Shown one piece after another: positions 8,014 through 17,985 of a stretch of DNA of 64,000 nucleotides. This DNA comes from Flavobacteriaceae bacterium CRH (lineage in GTDB: Bacteria > Bacteroidota > Bacteroidia > Flavobacteriales > Flavobacteriaceae): positions 62,001 to 126,000 of the forward strand of contig LMAJ01000015.1 of the NCBI GenBank assembly GCA_001507425.1. Reading direction: 5' to 3'. Under the pieces are notes generated by a model. That model saw nothing but the letters and a program-made list of their open reading frames with translations, made no database searches and had not been told where the DNA came from. Each line of letters starts with the position of its first letter. The first letter of the stretch is position 1. A program made the position numbers and the translations under genes.

Positions 8014-9720
8014 TTATTGTAACAATCCTTTTAGCTTAGCTAATGTATCCGTATTATTTTCTGATTTTGTCCAGTCTGTTTTAGATTTTGGATCAATTCC
8101 GTTGAAATATTTTTCGATATTAGTATATCCGTCTCCGTTTTCATCTTTATTTGCATCTGAAGCGTCATTCGGGTTTAACCCAAAGTTCTTTTCCCAAGCA
8201 TCCGGAATTCCGTCATTATCAGAATCTTTATACGCTTTGCCTTTGTAAACAGGATATCCTCCAACCTGGTCAGGATGCGTTATAATTCCTTTTTTATACG
8301 AATCTGCGGGTAATCTTCTTTTGATATATTCTTTTCCGATATTGTTTTCTAAACCGTCTTTCACTTCGATTTTTCCGGTGCGAACTTGTTTGATGATTCT
8401 TTCATCAACAATATCTCTTTTAGGAATTGTTGCTCCAACATTATTTAATACAAATTCATACGCTTCTTCTGCTGAAATAATGTTAAACTTCGGCATTGAA
8501 AACGGTTTTGGCTGTTTGATCGCTTCTAAAAAAGATTTTTTTTCTGCTTCCGAAAGGTCTTCTAATTGCACTCCTCCATTCCAGTTATCTGCTGTAACTT
8601 CTGGAGATCCATCCATAAAATTGCCCGAAACATAGGCTCTTCCGTATTGTTTTGGTTCAATATAACCTGATTCCGGTTTTACGATTCTGTATCGAATTGG
8701 CTGATTTTCTGGAGTTATTGGTCCCGGTTTGAAATAATTATTGATGATATTCAGCATTGAACGATAATCGCCTCCGTCTAAAGTACGATTCCACCAGTTG
8801 AATATTACGTTATTCACAAAATTAAAATCGCCGTACATTCCGATAGAAGCATTTCTTGAAATGTTATCAGCCCATAAATTGCGCATAAACGTACTGTTCA
8901 ATCCGCCAATTGTACTTCCAAAAGCATGATTATAAGTATCTAAACCTTCTGAAGAAATTGTATTTTGAATGGTAATATTGCAAGCGGGCAATTTCTCCAG
9001 TTTCGATTTTGCATTCGCAGCAAACTGATGTCTGTATAAAGAAATATTTTCATCTAATCCCCAGCTTACTGAACAGTGGTCTATAATAATATTCCCCATC
9101 GGATTTCCTCCAAGTGCATCGTCTCTTCTGGTAACTTCGGTAGCACCACGTCTAAAACGCACATGCCTGATAATTACGTCATGTGTATCAATTTCTAAGG
9201 TTTCACCTGCAATGCAAATTCCGTCACCCGGAGCAGTTTGTCCTGCAATGGTAACATAAGGCGCACGCATGCTGATTCTTTTCTTTAACTGAATAATTCC
9301 CGAAACGTTGAACACGATTGTTCTTGCTCCAACAGCTTCGCAGGCTTCACGAAAAGTTCCTTTTCCGCTGTCTTCTAAACTGGTAACTACAAATATTTTC
9401 CCTCCGCGACCGCCTGGCGTAAATGCCCCACCGCCTTCAGCTCCCGGAAAAGCAGGAATATCTGCCTGAACAAAATCTTTTGGATAGGAAGCCCAAGGTA
9501 AATAAGGTTTTCCCTGTTTTGCTTCTTCCTGAATAATATGATAATTGGCATTCCAAATTTCACTTAATCTTTTTTCTTCATCTGCTAAAAGTGCATCTGC
9601 TTTTTCCTGAACTGGTTTTGGAATTACAGGATATTGGGCGTAGGCTGAACTGATGAAAGAACAAAATGACAATGCCATGAATGTTCTTTTTAGTGTCGTT
9701 TTTGGAATGATCGTCTGCAT
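8014..9720 (-). CDS. PL1 pectate lyase with C-terminal calcium-binding repeats
   Basis: A 568-residue secreted lyase. A signal peptide of about 29 residues (ISSAYAQ) is followed by a helical linker to residue 85. The PL1 beta-helix starts at the typical AFPGAEGGG motif (about residue 90) and continues through APYVTIAGQTAPG, IRHVRFRRG, RRDDALGGNP and DHCSVSWGLDE, which carry the expected calcium-binding and substrate-binding residues. The C-terminus has acidic DxDxDG-type loops (DSDNDGIPD, DENGDG; about residues 498-535) of the thrombospondin type-3 kind. The protein should cleave polygalacturonate by beta-elimination. It is a paralogue of the lyase at 10531-12234 and is separated from it only by the DUF3826 gene, so the pair probably arose by duplication. 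Met15 is an alternative start. Confidence 0.9.
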   Translation of the reverse strand: MQTIIPKTTLKRTFMALSFCSFISSAYAQYPVIPKPVQEKADALLADEEKRLSEIWNANYHIIQEEAKQGKPYLPWASYPKDFVQADIPAFPGAEGGGAFTPGGRGGKIFVVTSLEDSGKGTFREACEAVGARTIVFNVSGIIQLKKRISMRAPYVTIAGQTAPGDGICIAGETLEIDTHDVIIRHVRFRRGATEVTRRDDALGGNPMGNIIIDHCSVSWGLDENISLYRHQFAANAKSKLEKLPACNITIQNTISSEGLDTYNHAFGSTIGGLNSTFMRNLWADNISRNASIGMYGDFNFVNNVIFNWWNRTLDGGDYRSMLNIINNYFKPGPITPENQPIRYRIVKPESGYIEPKQYGRAYVSGNFMDGSPEVTADNWNGGVQLEDLSEAEKKSFLEAIKQPKPFSMPKFNIISAEEAYEFVLNNVGATIPKRDIVDERIIKQVRTGKIEVKDGLENNIGKEYIKRRLPADSYKKGIITHPDQVGGYPVYKGKAYKDSDNDGIPDAWEKNFGLNPNDASDANKDENGDGYTNIEKYFNGIDPKSKTDWTKSENNTDTLAKLKGLLQ

Positions 9721-9769
9721 GGAAATAGGATGTGGAATTTATACTTCGGCGATAGGCTAAAACTTAAAT

Positions 9770-10456
9770 TTACGATTTTGAAGTTGTGTCTTTTACTTTA
9801 TTCTTTTCTCTTTCCTCGACACGTTTATGCCAATCAGCACTTTCTTTATTTAAATCGTAGCCTTGTTTTGATAAATAATTATTGATTCTTCCTTTGTATT
9901 TACCAAACCATGCATGTTTTTCTTTTGAAGTTCCGCCGTCCATGGCAAATTCTCTGGCTTCTACTAAATTGGTGTAGATGTATTCTTTTTGCTCTTTGGT
10001 TAAAGCGGGCAACATATCCTGATATCCGGCATAGGTTATTTCTACAACGCCGTAAGTCATTCCGTCTTTTACTGCAGTTATTTTGTCTTCGGTTAACTGA
10101 GTTCCCAGTTTTTTCAAATAGGCTTTGTGCAGTTTCTCAATATCTTTATCTGCGGTAGCTTTTAATTTCTCAACTTTTTCATTTTGGGTTTCTTTCGCTA
10201 AAGCAACATCTTCTTTTATCTTTTTGATTTCAGCATCTCTTGAATCCTGAATTTGGCTTAGATCTCTAAATTGTTGTGCAATAATATCTGTAACTGATTT
10301 TTCTTTTGCCGGATTGGCCAACTCAAGTTTAGCTACAATTTTAGCGGCTCTTTCATTGGTAACATTTATATAAACGGGATCTAAATTTTGCTGTGCGATG
10401 CTATTAAAGAATACCAACAGCATTGTTAAAACACCTATAATTTTTCTTTTTGACAT
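9770..10456 (-). CDS. DUF3826 secreted helical protein
   Basis: A 228-residue protein with a signal peptide (FFNSIAQ, about 22 residues). The middle (about residues 70-125) is lysine/glutamate-rich and likely forms a long alpha-helical hairpin or coiled coil; the C-terminal part is also helical. I recognise it as DUF3826, a family of unknown function that recurs in Bacteroidota pectin loci. It sits between two paralogous PL1 lyases (49 bp from one, 74 bp from the other), so it is almost certainly co-transcribed with them and with susCD. No catalytic motif is evident. It could be an accessory or chaperone-like partner of the lyases; that is an inference from position only. Confidence 0.75.
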   Translation of the reverse strand: MSKRKIIGVLTMLLVFFNSIAQQNLDPVYINVTNERAAKIVAKLELANPAKEKSVTDIIAQQFRDLSQIQDSRDAEIKKIKEDVALAKETQNEKVEKLKATADKDIEKLHKAYLKKLGTQLTEDKITAVKDGMTYGVVEITYAGYQDMLPALTKEQKEYIYTNLVEAREFAMDGGTSKEKHAWFGKYKGRINNYLSKQGYDLNKESADWHKRVEEREKNKVKDTTSKS

Positions 10457-10487
10457 GATTCTTAATTTTTAAATTTATGTTTAAAAA

Positions 10488-10523
10488 CATTCTTATTTCG
10501 TATTTCATAATGAAATAAGAATG
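10488..10523. terminator. intergenic hairpin
   Basis: A perfect 12-bp stem (CATTCTTATTTC / GAAATAAGAATG) with a 12-base loop lies between the PL1 stop and the DUF3826 start. There is no run of U immediately after it, so an mRNA-processing or partial-termination role within the operon is more likely than complete termination. Confidence 0.55.
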
Positions 10524-10530
10524 CTGTCAA

Positions 10531-12234
10531 TTACTCTTGCAAAGGCTTAATTAAAGTCTCGTGATTGTTGCTTAGATCTTTCCAGTCTGTTTTTTGGTTT
10601 GGATCTGTTCCGTTTAGGTATTCTTCAATATTCGTATATCCATCATTATCTGAATCTAGTTTAGCATCGGCAGCATCGTTTGGATTTAAACCGTGTTTTT
10701 TCTCCCATTTGTCCGGGATTCCATCTTTGTCTGTATCAACATAAGGTTTTCCTTTATATTCAGGATATCCTCCAACTTGAGAAATATCGGTTATGATTCC
10801 CTGTTTGTATGAATCCATTGGTAAACGTCTGTGTTCGAACTGATAAAATGTTTTTTTCTCTAAACCTTTTGCATATTCCGGAACTCCTGTTTTTACTGTT
10901 CTTACAATTCTTTCGTCGACTTTATCTCTAATTGGTAATGTTGCTCCAACATTTTTAAGTACAAATTCATAAGAATCCTGAGCTGTCATAAATTTGTTAA
11001 ACCATGGCATTGGGAATGGTCTGTCGCTTTTCATTTTAGCGAAATAAGTGCTGGCTTCGTCATAAGTCATTAATTCGCCTTTTTTATTTTCGATTTGAAC
11101 GCCGCCATCCCAGTTGTCTTTTGTTACTTTTTCGTTGTTGTTCACCACGTTTCCGTCTACATAAGCTCTACCAAAAACCATATAAGACAATTTACTTCTT
11201 CCTGATTCCGGTTTTAAGATTCTGTAACTAATGGGTTGCGTTAAATCTGTAACGGGGCCTGGCTTGTAAAAATTATTGATGATATTATAATTGGCTGTAT
11301 AATCTCCTCCATCTGTCGATCTGTTGTACCAATTGTAGACTACGTTATTTACAAAATTAAAAATACCGTTCCACCCAATAGAAGGGTTTCTTCCTGCATT
11401 GCTTGCCCACATGTTTCTAACAAAAGCACAATTTTCTCCTCCTAAAGTACTTCCGAAAGCATGGTTGTAGGTATCTAAAGCTTCACCAAATAAACTGTTT
11501 TGGATTGTAATATTTACTGTCGGTTTCTTTTCATCCGGATAACCTGCTCCGGGGCTGTACATGTGTCTGTACATAGACATGTTTTCGTCTAATCCCCAAG
11601 TGGCAGATACGTGATCGATCATGATATTTCCAACGGGATTTCCTCCGATTGCATCATCACGACGGCCTACGAAAGTTTCTCCTCTGCGGAAACGCATGTG
11701 TCTTATCAATACATCGTGAGTATCTATCCAAACTGATTCTCCTGCTACACAAATACCGTCTCCCGGCGCTGTTTGTCCTGCGATGGTAATATAAGGCGCA
11801 CGAATAATTAGCGGACTTTTGATTCTGATAATTCCTGAAACATTAAAAACTACTATTCTTGCTCCACCTTGTTCACAGGCTTCACGCAAAGTTCCCGGCC
11901 CGCGGTCTTCAAGACTTGTAACGGTATATATATTTCCGCCACGACCTCCGTAAGTAAACATTCCTCCACCTTCTGCTCCAGGAAATGCAGGAATATCTGC
12001 TTGTGGCAAATCATTTGGTCTTGATGCCCACGGAATGTAGGGTTTACCATGCTTGGCTTCTTCTTCGATAATTACAAGTGCTTTTTCCCAGGCTTCGTCT
12101 GAAAGTTTTGCCGCTTCGTCTTTAATTGCTTTTTCTTGTGCCTGAACTTCCGGACTTAATTTTGGGTATTGGGCAAAACATTGGAAATTTCCCAAAAACA
12201 ATAGGAATAGAGCTGATAAAGTAAAATTTTTCAT
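10531..12234 (-). CDS. PL1 pectate lyase, first gene after susD
   Basis: A 567-residue secreted pectate lyase closely resembling the protein at 8014-9720. It has a signal peptide (FQCFAQ, about 22 residues), a charged helical linker, the PL1 beta-helix from about residue 83 (AFPGAEGGG, then YITIAGQTAPG, IRHMRFRRG, RRDDAIGGNP, DHVSATWGLDE) and a C-terminal type-3-like calcium repeat (DTDKDGIPD, DSDNDG). It cleaves polygalacturonate by beta-elimination. It follows susD after 101 bp that contain a hairpin, so it probably belongs to the susCD transcript at a reduced level. Both paralogues keep all the visible family motifs, which argues for two working enzymes, perhaps with different chain-length or methylation preference. 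Confidence 0.9.
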   Translation of the reverse strand: MKNFTLSALFLLFLGNFQCFAQYPKLSPEVQAQEKAIKDEAAKLSDEAWEKALVIIEEEAKHGKPYIPWASRPNDLPQADIPAFPGAEGGGMFTYGGRGGNIYTVTSLEDRGPGTLREACEQGGARIVVFNVSGIIRIKSPLIIRAPYITIAGQTAPGDGICVAGESVWIDTHDVLIRHMRFRRGETFVGRRDDAIGGNPVGNIMIDHVSATWGLDENMSMYRHMYSPGAGYPDEKKPTVNITIQNSLFGEALDTYNHAFGSTLGGENCAFVRNMWASNAGRNPSIGWNGIFNFVNNVVYNWYNRSTDGGDYTANYNIINNFYKPGPVTDLTQPISYRILKPESGRSKLSYMVFGRAYVDGNVVNNNEKVTKDNWDGGVQIENKKGELMTYDEASTYFAKMKSDRPFPMPWFNKFMTAQDSYEFVLKNVGATLPIRDKVDERIVRTVKTGVPEYAKGLEKKTFYQFEHRRLPMDSYKQGIITDISQVGGYPEYKGKPYVDTDKDGIPDKWEKKHGLNPNDAADAKLDSDNDGYTNIEEYLNGTDPNQKTDWKDLSNNHETLIKPLQE

Positions 12235-12271
12235 ACTAATTTTTAATTTTGGTAATCTTTTTTAAACAAAT

Positions 12272-12300
12272 CACCTGTATTTTTTTGACGAATACAGGTG
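12272..12300. terminator. hairpin between susD and PL1
   Basis: A perfect 9-bp stem (CACCTGTAT / ATACAGGTG) with an 11-base loop lies in the 101-bp gap downstream of susD. Its position suggests differential expression of the transporter pair over the downstream lyases. Confidence 0.55.
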
Positions 12301-12335
12301 AAAAGTTAATATACTAATCTTTTGATCTTAAATTT

Positions 12336-14330
12336 TTATTCTTGATAATTGTAAGTTCCTGCTGCCCCATTGCCATCTTTCCATCCGATAGTCTGTGTTA
12401 ACCAAGGATTACCAACCAAAGCACTCTGATTAAGTCCCAGTACATAATAATTTGGTTTCCATGAAATAGGAGTAGCCACACTACTTACGTTATCCATTGG
12501 TGTGGGAGGAGAACGCAATTCAAAATTATTAGTATAAAAAGTTGATAAAGCAGCAATTTGAGTCTGAAAGTTTGCTGCATCCGGATCAACAGAAATAGAT
12601 GCACGCGCATTCGCTAAAGGATCTGTACCTGCCGCACTAATTCCAATTTTATAATGCAAATAATTTCCAATACGTTGAGTGCCGTTTATAGCAGGAATAC
12701 CAAGTTTAACATTTGTTGCATCATTAGCCGCATCATCACTATAAAGCATCCATCTTTGAACGTCCCAAAAACGTTTTCCTTCATACGCTAACTCTACTCT
12801 ACGCTCATATAGACAAGCTTCAAGAGCTGCGTATTTATCTGCCAATACACCTATTCCGTAATTATCTGCTGGTGTAATTCCAACACGTTTACGAATTCTT
12901 TCTAAATAAACAATAGTATTACCAATGTCGCCTTTAGCAGCATAACATTCTGCAATGTTCAATACTAACTCAGCAAAACGATATTCCATAATATCTGTTC
13001 CTGAAAGTTGAAAGTTAGATGAATTACTAACTGTAGGACTTGACATTTTACGAATAAAAGCCGGGCTTGCTACATCATTACCCATACTAAAAGCAAATCC
13101 GTTAGTTGCATTGGCTGACCAACGATATGCCCAAACTGTAGGTGCCGCTGCCGTTGCTAAACTGTTATTGTAAGGCCAATAACTTCCTGAAAAACCAAAA
13201 GTTCTATAAAAACGTGGATCACGATCTTTAAAAAATAAGAATGGATCATAATTATTACCAGAAGTAGGTCGCTTTCCACTACTCATAGGAAATAAGTCAA
13301 TCATACTTTTTGGAGCATCAACTCCTCCGCTTCCTTGTCCGCCCTGACTTGCCAATCGGGTTGATCTTTCCCAAGAGTTATTCGACTGCAAAGAAGTAGC
13401 AACTGTAGTACTGCTTGCTAAAAGTTTTATAACTATAGCTTCTGAATTGAATGCATTATCATTGATATAAAACATTCTCTCCCAATCTCTTGCAGTTGAT
13501 CCATATAAACCATGGCCTGCTGAAGTTAATTCTGCTTCTGCTGCTAATCCCGCTGCTAAAGCGGCATCCCAACGTTCTGTTGATGAATCCCAATTTCTAT
13601 TAAATAATGGGCTGGCATAGGTTAATAAAACACGTGATTTTTGAGCTAATGCTGCACCCTTAGTAAATCGACCGTAATCACTGGCTGGCCATTTACTTGG
13701 TAATAAACCAGCAGCTAAGTCAAGATCAGCATTTATTTGCTTAACCAATTCAGTTACTGTTGCTCTTGGTATTTTTATTGAAGGATCATCTTTAGAAGGA
13801 GTCTGAACCGTTGTTATAATTGGAACACCCCCGTAAGTACGCATTAAATCAAAATATTGAATAGCGCGTAAATAATACATTTGCCCTTTAATCTGATCAC
13901 GGAAAGTCTGACTCAAATTAGCTCCATCTACATCAATTCTTTCCAACATAACATTACAATCTCTGATTCTGTTATATGGATCATTGGAAGGGTTTTCAAC
14001 TAATGTTTTTCCAAAATATCCCGATCCATCTGATGCGTTTTCTAAAGTTATATTTGGATTAATCATATCCGAAATACCACCTATTTCTTCTGTGTAAGAA
14101 GTCTGAGTAGTATTAAAAGATCCAACAAGTGAGGCTATAGGTGTTTTGTACCCATCATAAAAATCGTAATACAAGTTGTTTACGTACCAATTAACACGTT
14201 CTTCACTTTTAAAGAATTCTTCATCGTAATACTTATATTGTTTTTTATCTTCTAAAAAGTCATCACTGCATGAAACTCCTAATATCATTAAAAGAATCAT
14301 TGCTATACATGTATAAAATTTTGCTTTCAT
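12336..14330 (-). CDS. SusD/RagB-family glycan-binding lipoprotein
   Basis: A 664-residue outer-membrane lipoprotein with a lipobox (LGVSC, Cys21) after a short hydrophobic leader. It shows the SusD pattern: an N-terminal helical region with tetratricopeptide-like repeats (YYLRAIQYFDLMRTYGGVPI) and a C-terminal RagB/SusD part (FAELVLNIAECYAAKGD, then AYEGKRFWDVQRW). SusD proteins lie on top of the SusC channel and capture glycan fragments. The gene is 19 bp downstream of susC, the usual arrangement. At 664 residues it is at the long end for the family, with a long aromatic-rich middle that would form a specific binding face. It is the only susCD pair in the window, so the many enzymes around it probably depend on this importer or on others outside. 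Confidence 0.93.
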   Translation of the reverse strand: MKAKFYTCIAMILLMILGVSCSDDFLEDKKQYKYYDEEFFKSEERVNWYVNNLYYDFYDGYKTPIASLVGSFNTTQTSYTEEIGGISDMINPNITLENASDGSGYFGKTLVENPSNDPYNRIRDCNVMLERIDVDGANLSQTFRDQIKGQMYYLRAIQYFDLMRTYGGVPIITTVQTPSKDDPSIKIPRATVTELVKQINADLDLAAGLLPSKWPASDYGRFTKGAALAQKSRVLLTYASPLFNRNWDSSTERWDAALAAGLAAEAELTSAGHGLYGSTARDWERMFYINDNAFNSEAIVIKLLASSTTVATSLQSNNSWERSTRLASQGGQGSGGVDAPKSMIDLFPMSSGKRPTSGNNYDPFLFFKDRDPRFYRTFGFSGSYWPYNNSLATAAAPTVWAYRWSANATNGFAFSMGNDVASPAFIRKMSSPTVSNSSNFQLSGTDIMEYRFAELVLNIAECYAAKGDIGNTIVYLERIRKRVGITPADNYGIGVLADKYAALEACLYERRVELAYEGKRFWDVQRWMLYSDDAANDATNVKLGIPAINGTQRIGNYLHYKIGISAAGTDPLANARASISVDPDAANFQTQIAALSTFYTNNFELRSPPTPMDNVSSVATPISWKPNYYVLGLNQSALVGNPWLTQTIGWKDGNGAAGTYNYQE

Positions 14331-14349
14331 AATTGTTTTTTAATTAAAA

Positions 14350-17300
14350 TTAGAATGACACATTCAAATTAATAGACCAGGTTCTAAGGGTTGGATATCT
14401 GGAAGCTGAATCATCATACATATTTCTATAATGATTTGGATAAGGATTATATAAATCCCAAAGATTGTTACCTGTAATTCCTAAAGTAGCTTTTTGAATA
14501 CTTAGCTGTTTCATTGCTTCTCTTGGAAGCTCAAATCCTACAGTGATATTTCTAATTACACATCTAAAAGTATCTAATTGCCAAAAATCAGATGGAGCAA
14601 AAATATAATCTTGCTGTCCCATATTAGGATACTTACCGTTAGGATTATCATTCGCATCATACATATCTGTCCAAAAAGATTCATGAGCCCAATCATTATG
14701 GGCAGAACCTGTACCTTGTTTTACTAAATCAATAGCCCTGTAACCTCCCCAAGAAGTTTGGATCTGGGTTTTGAAATAAAACGTTTTATATTTGAATCCA
14801 AGATTAGTTGTAAAACCATAAGTTCTACTGTCATTTGCTAGTTTCACATAATCTTCATTTGTCATAATTCTACCATCAGCTCCGGCCTGAGTTCCTGTTG
14901 ATGCATTATAAACTCCTGCCGTATCTTCATAAGCTAACATTCCTTTTCGCATAGAAGTTACATTATTAATATTCATATAATTAGGCACTCCTCCTACAGC
15001 TGTAGCTCTTTCTGTTAAATAATTCCAATAATTAGCTATATCCTCGTCTGTTCTTAAGATACCGTCACCTGTTGAAGTACCTTTCCATGTTTTGAATCCC
15101 CACGTTGGAAAAAACGTTGAAGAACCAACCTCTGTTACATTCATGTTCGCATTTGGTCTGGCAAGTGTAGGATATTGTTTAACTTCATTATCACTAAACG
15201 CGAAGTTTATCCCAACATTATAACTAAAGTTTTCTTTAATTTTATCATTCCAGTTTAAACTAAATTCACTTCCCCATGCATCAATCGCAGCATAATTCAC
15301 CTCTGCAAAACCACCTCCAACTGTAATTGGAGTACCTGCTTCACCAGCTAATCCAATCAAAGCATCTGTTGTTCTGTCATAATAGTAATCTGCTGAAACT
15401 TGTAATCTATTTTTAAGAAAAGTAAGGTCTATACCGATGTTGTTTTTGATTGTAGTATCCCAATGTACATTTTCATTTGGATTTGGACGTGGTGTAATTC
15501 CACCTCCTAAAAGTCCTCCATTAGATCCAAATTGAGCTCCTTTGTCTGGCAATGGCTCATAAAACTGCAACCATCTCCAATAATCAATATTATCTTTACC
15601 CGTTTTTCCAATTGAGTAACGCAATTTCAAATTATTTATCCATGAAACATTATTAGTAAACCAATCTTCTTTAGATACAACCCATCCTAATTGGGCACCA
15701 GGGAAAAAGCCCCAGTAATTGTTTGGAGCAAATTTAGTAGAAGCATCACTTCTAAATATAAACTCAACAAGATATCTGTCTTTAAAGCTATAGTTTACAC
15801 GTCCTAAGTAAGACTGTGTTCCAGACTCCACTTTTACAGCTTGTGAGTTTGTACTTATTGGTCCGGCCGTAGTACTATTTCCTAAAAAGTCTTTTGAAGT
15901 TCCTTCGTAAGCTAAACGAACTTGTTTGTTCCATGCTTCCGATTGTTCGTAACCAAACATTGCTGAAACATTATGATTTCCAAATGTTCTGGCGTATGTC
16001 GCAAAGAAGTTAGCCTGCACTAATTTATCCAAATCTGTAGTATAATAAACTCTTGAACCACGAATATTGGTTTCTGGAGCTCCATTATTTGCAAAAACTG
16101 AATTTGGATTTAAGAGATGATTATCCTGTGTATGATGATTAGAAATTCTAAGTAAATCATAAGGTAATTGATACTGCTCTGTGTAACTACTTGATTGGCT
16201 TCTGGCAAAGCTTCCTTTGACGCTTAAACCTTTTACAGCTGGGATTTTATATTCAAGAGACAAATTCACATTATATGAAAACTGCTCTTCTATTTGTTTT
16301 CCAGCATCTAAACCCGCAAAATAGTTCCATCCTGCAATAGTGGTATTGGAGTTTGCACTTCCTAAGTTACGATCTGTGCGTGGAAACGGAGACATCCAAT
16401 ACGTTTTGCCATTTAAAGTAGTTTCCCACGGTATATATTTAGGCATGTGCAATAAGTAAGCATAATCTGCTTGCTCTCCACCAGCTGCTGAACCAAAACT
16501 ACTGTCGTTTAAGTTTGCTGAAGCTTTAGAAAATGATTTAGTAACATCAGTCGTAATGGCAGAAACGGAAGCAGAAAATTCTAAATCCTTAGAAATTTTG
16601 ATATTAGTTCCAGTTCTGAAATTCCATTTTTTATAATCTTGTTCTCCTAAGTTAGGTCCCTGATCAAAGTATGTAATACCTGCAAAATAAGTCGCTTTTT
16701 CGGTTCCTCCACTTGCAGAAAGAGACTGTCTTTGTTGAATTGCAGGTTTCCACGCTTCTTTAAGCCAATCATAATCCAACCCTTTCATTTGTTCAAGCTC
16801 TGCTTCAGAAAAATATTTAGATTTATCAGCATCCAAATTAGAATTCAAAAATCTATTTTTCCAAATTCCATGTTCATAAGCATTCATTGTTTTACTATGA
16901 CTTACTGCATCATTCATTGAATATTGACTATAATAGGTAAACTTTGGTTTCCCCGATTTTCCTCTTTTAGTCTTTACTATGATAGCTCCTTGTGAAGCTC
17001 TAGATCCGTAAATCGCGGCAGAACCATCTTTTAAAACTGTCATGCTTTCAATTTCTGAGGGATCTAATTGATTAAATGTTTCCAGTGTAGGTTTTCCATT
17101 TTGAGGATCAATTTGCACCATATCATCAATAACTACCAATGGAATAGATGAATTACCATCCTTTGAAAATCCAAAAGTTTGACGTATTTGAAGATTTGCT
17201 GCCTCTCCTGGACGAGTCGAACCCCCTGATACATTTAAGCCTGGAGTCAAGCCTCGCAATGCTTCTGATAAATTTGAAACAGGTAAATCCTGAAAATCAT

Positions 17301-17694
17301 CTGGCTTTAAAGTAACAATAGCTCCCGTAATATTATTTTTTTTCTGGGTACCATATGCAATAACTACAATATCATTCAACTCATTAGAATCTTCTGCTAG
17401 TTTAGCATTCACAATAGTTCTTGATCCAATCGCTATTTCTTGTTTTTTCATTCCGATAAAAGAAAAAACTAAAGTTGCATTAGGTTTTACTTTAATTGAA
17501 TATGAACCATTAAAATCAGATGTAACTGAATTCTTGGTAGATTTCTCTGTTACGTTCACCCCTGGAAGCAATCCTGATACATTATCAGTAATTATCCCCG
17601 TTACTGTTACAGTGTTTGAGTTTTGAGCATAACTCATTACACTCATTAGTGCAAACAAAAGAAAACTACATCTTTTTATAAGTGCTTGTTTCAT
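14350..17694 (-). CDS. SusC-type TonB-dependent receptor
   Basis: A 1114-residue outer-membrane transporter with a signal peptide of about 23 residues (MSYAQ). Next come a carboxypeptidase-D-like regulatory domain (VTVTGIITDNVSGLLPGVNV), a TonB box region (NDIVVIAYG), a plug domain with the conserved GSAAIYGSRASQGAI segment, and a long 22-stranded barrel ending in the aromatic C-terminal NLNVSF. It imports pectin oligosaccharides using TonB energy together with the downstream SusD. The N-terminus carries no obvious STN/FecR-sensing extension, so regulation is probably not by an anti-sigma factor. A direct-repeat motif and a TATTTTTG -7 box lie upstream (17818-17861), leaving a leader of about 120 bases before the start codon. 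Confidence 0.95.
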   Translation of the reverse strand: MKQALIKRCSFLLFALMSVMSYAQNSNTVTVTGIITDNVSGLLPGVNVTEKSTKNSVTSDFNGSYSIKVKPNATLVFSFIGMKKQEIAIGSRTIVNAKLAEDSNELNDIVVIAYGTQKKNNITGAIVTLKPDDFQDLPVSNLSEALRGLTPGLNVSGGSTRPGEAANLQIRQTFGFSKDGNSSIPLVVIDDMVQIDPQNGKPTLETFNQLDPSEIESMTVLKDGSAAIYGSRASQGAIIVKTKRGKSGKPKFTYYSQYSMNDAVSHSKTMNAYEHGIWKNRFLNSNLDADKSKYFSEAELEQMKGLDYDWLKEAWKPAIQQRQSLSASGGTEKATYFAGITYFDQGPNLGEQDYKKWNFRTGTNIKISKDLEFSASVSAITTDVTKSFSKASANLNDSSFGSAAGGEQADYAYLLHMPKYIPWETTLNGKTYWMSPFPRTDRNLGSANSNTTIAGWNYFAGLDAGKQIEEQFSYNVNLSLEYKIPAVKGLSVKGSFARSQSSSYTEQYQLPYDLLRISNHHTQDNHLLNPNSVFANNGAPETNIRGSRVYYTTDLDKLVQANFFATYARTFGNHNVSAMFGYEQSEAWNKQVRLAYEGTSKDFLGNSTTAGPISTNSQAVKVESGTQSYLGRVNYSFKDRYLVEFIFRSDASTKFAPNNYWGFFPGAQLGWVVSKEDWFTNNVSWINNLKLRYSIGKTGKDNIDYWRWLQFYEPLPDKGAQFGSNGGLLGGGITPRPNPNENVHWDTTIKNNIGIDLTFLKNRLQVSADYYYDRTTDALIGLAGEAGTPITVGGGFAEVNYAAIDAWGSEFSLNWNDKIKENFSYNVGINFAFSDNEVKQYPTLARPNANMNVTEVGSSTFFPTWGFKTWKGTSTGDGILRTDEDIANYWNYLTERATAVGGVPNYMNINNVTSMRKGMLAYEDTAGVYNASTGTQAGADGRIMTNEDYVKLANDSRTYGFTTNLGFKYKTFYFKTQIQTSWGGYRAIDLVKQGTGSAHNDWAHESFWTDMYDANDNPNGKYPNMGQQDYIFAPSDFWQLDTFRCVIRNITVGFELPREAMKQLSIQKATLGITGNNLWDLYNPYPNHYRNMYDDSASRYPTLRTWSINLNVSF

Positions 17695-17817
17695 AAATGT
17701 TTTTGTTTTTGGTTAGGTATTAGTTTAGTTAGTTTTGGTAAATAAAAAATGCAAAGTTTTAGATTGTCTTAACACTTAAAATTTTAAATGTTAAAAATAC
17801 ATTTATTTATTGTGATC

Positions 17818-17861
17818 CAAAAATATAACGATTGCGTATTACAACTGTCCTGCTCTATCCT
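17818..17861 (-). promoter_or_regulatory. susC promoter with tandem AGGATAG direct repeat (site 1)
   Basis: Read on the minus strand: AGGATAG-AGC-AGGACAG (17861 to 17845), then 19 bp, then a -7 box TATTTTTG (17825 to 17818). The two 7-mers are direct repeats with a 10-bp period, so both face the same side of the helix. The same layout appears before three other minus-strand genes in this window. Direct repeats are the usual targets of AraC-type DNA-binding domains, including those of hybrid two-component regulators of PULs, so an activator of that kind is the likely reader. Confidence 0.8.
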
Positions 17862-17951
17862 GCTTTAATGTTATTATCTGAAAAAAAACTGCTTAAAAAA
17901 ACAATATTAATAAAAATAAGAAAGAAAAAATGCGCGTAGAGTAAAAAACAC

Positions 17952-17985
17952 AAAAAAGGTTTGAACATTATTAAATATCCAAACC
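17952..17985 (-). terminator. terminator downstream of GH127
   Basis: On the minus strand a GGTTTG stem pairs with CAAACC across a 16-base loop and is followed by TTTTTTTG. It would stop transcription from the GH127 gene before the susC promoter, which makes susC a separate transcription unit. Confidence 0.6.
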
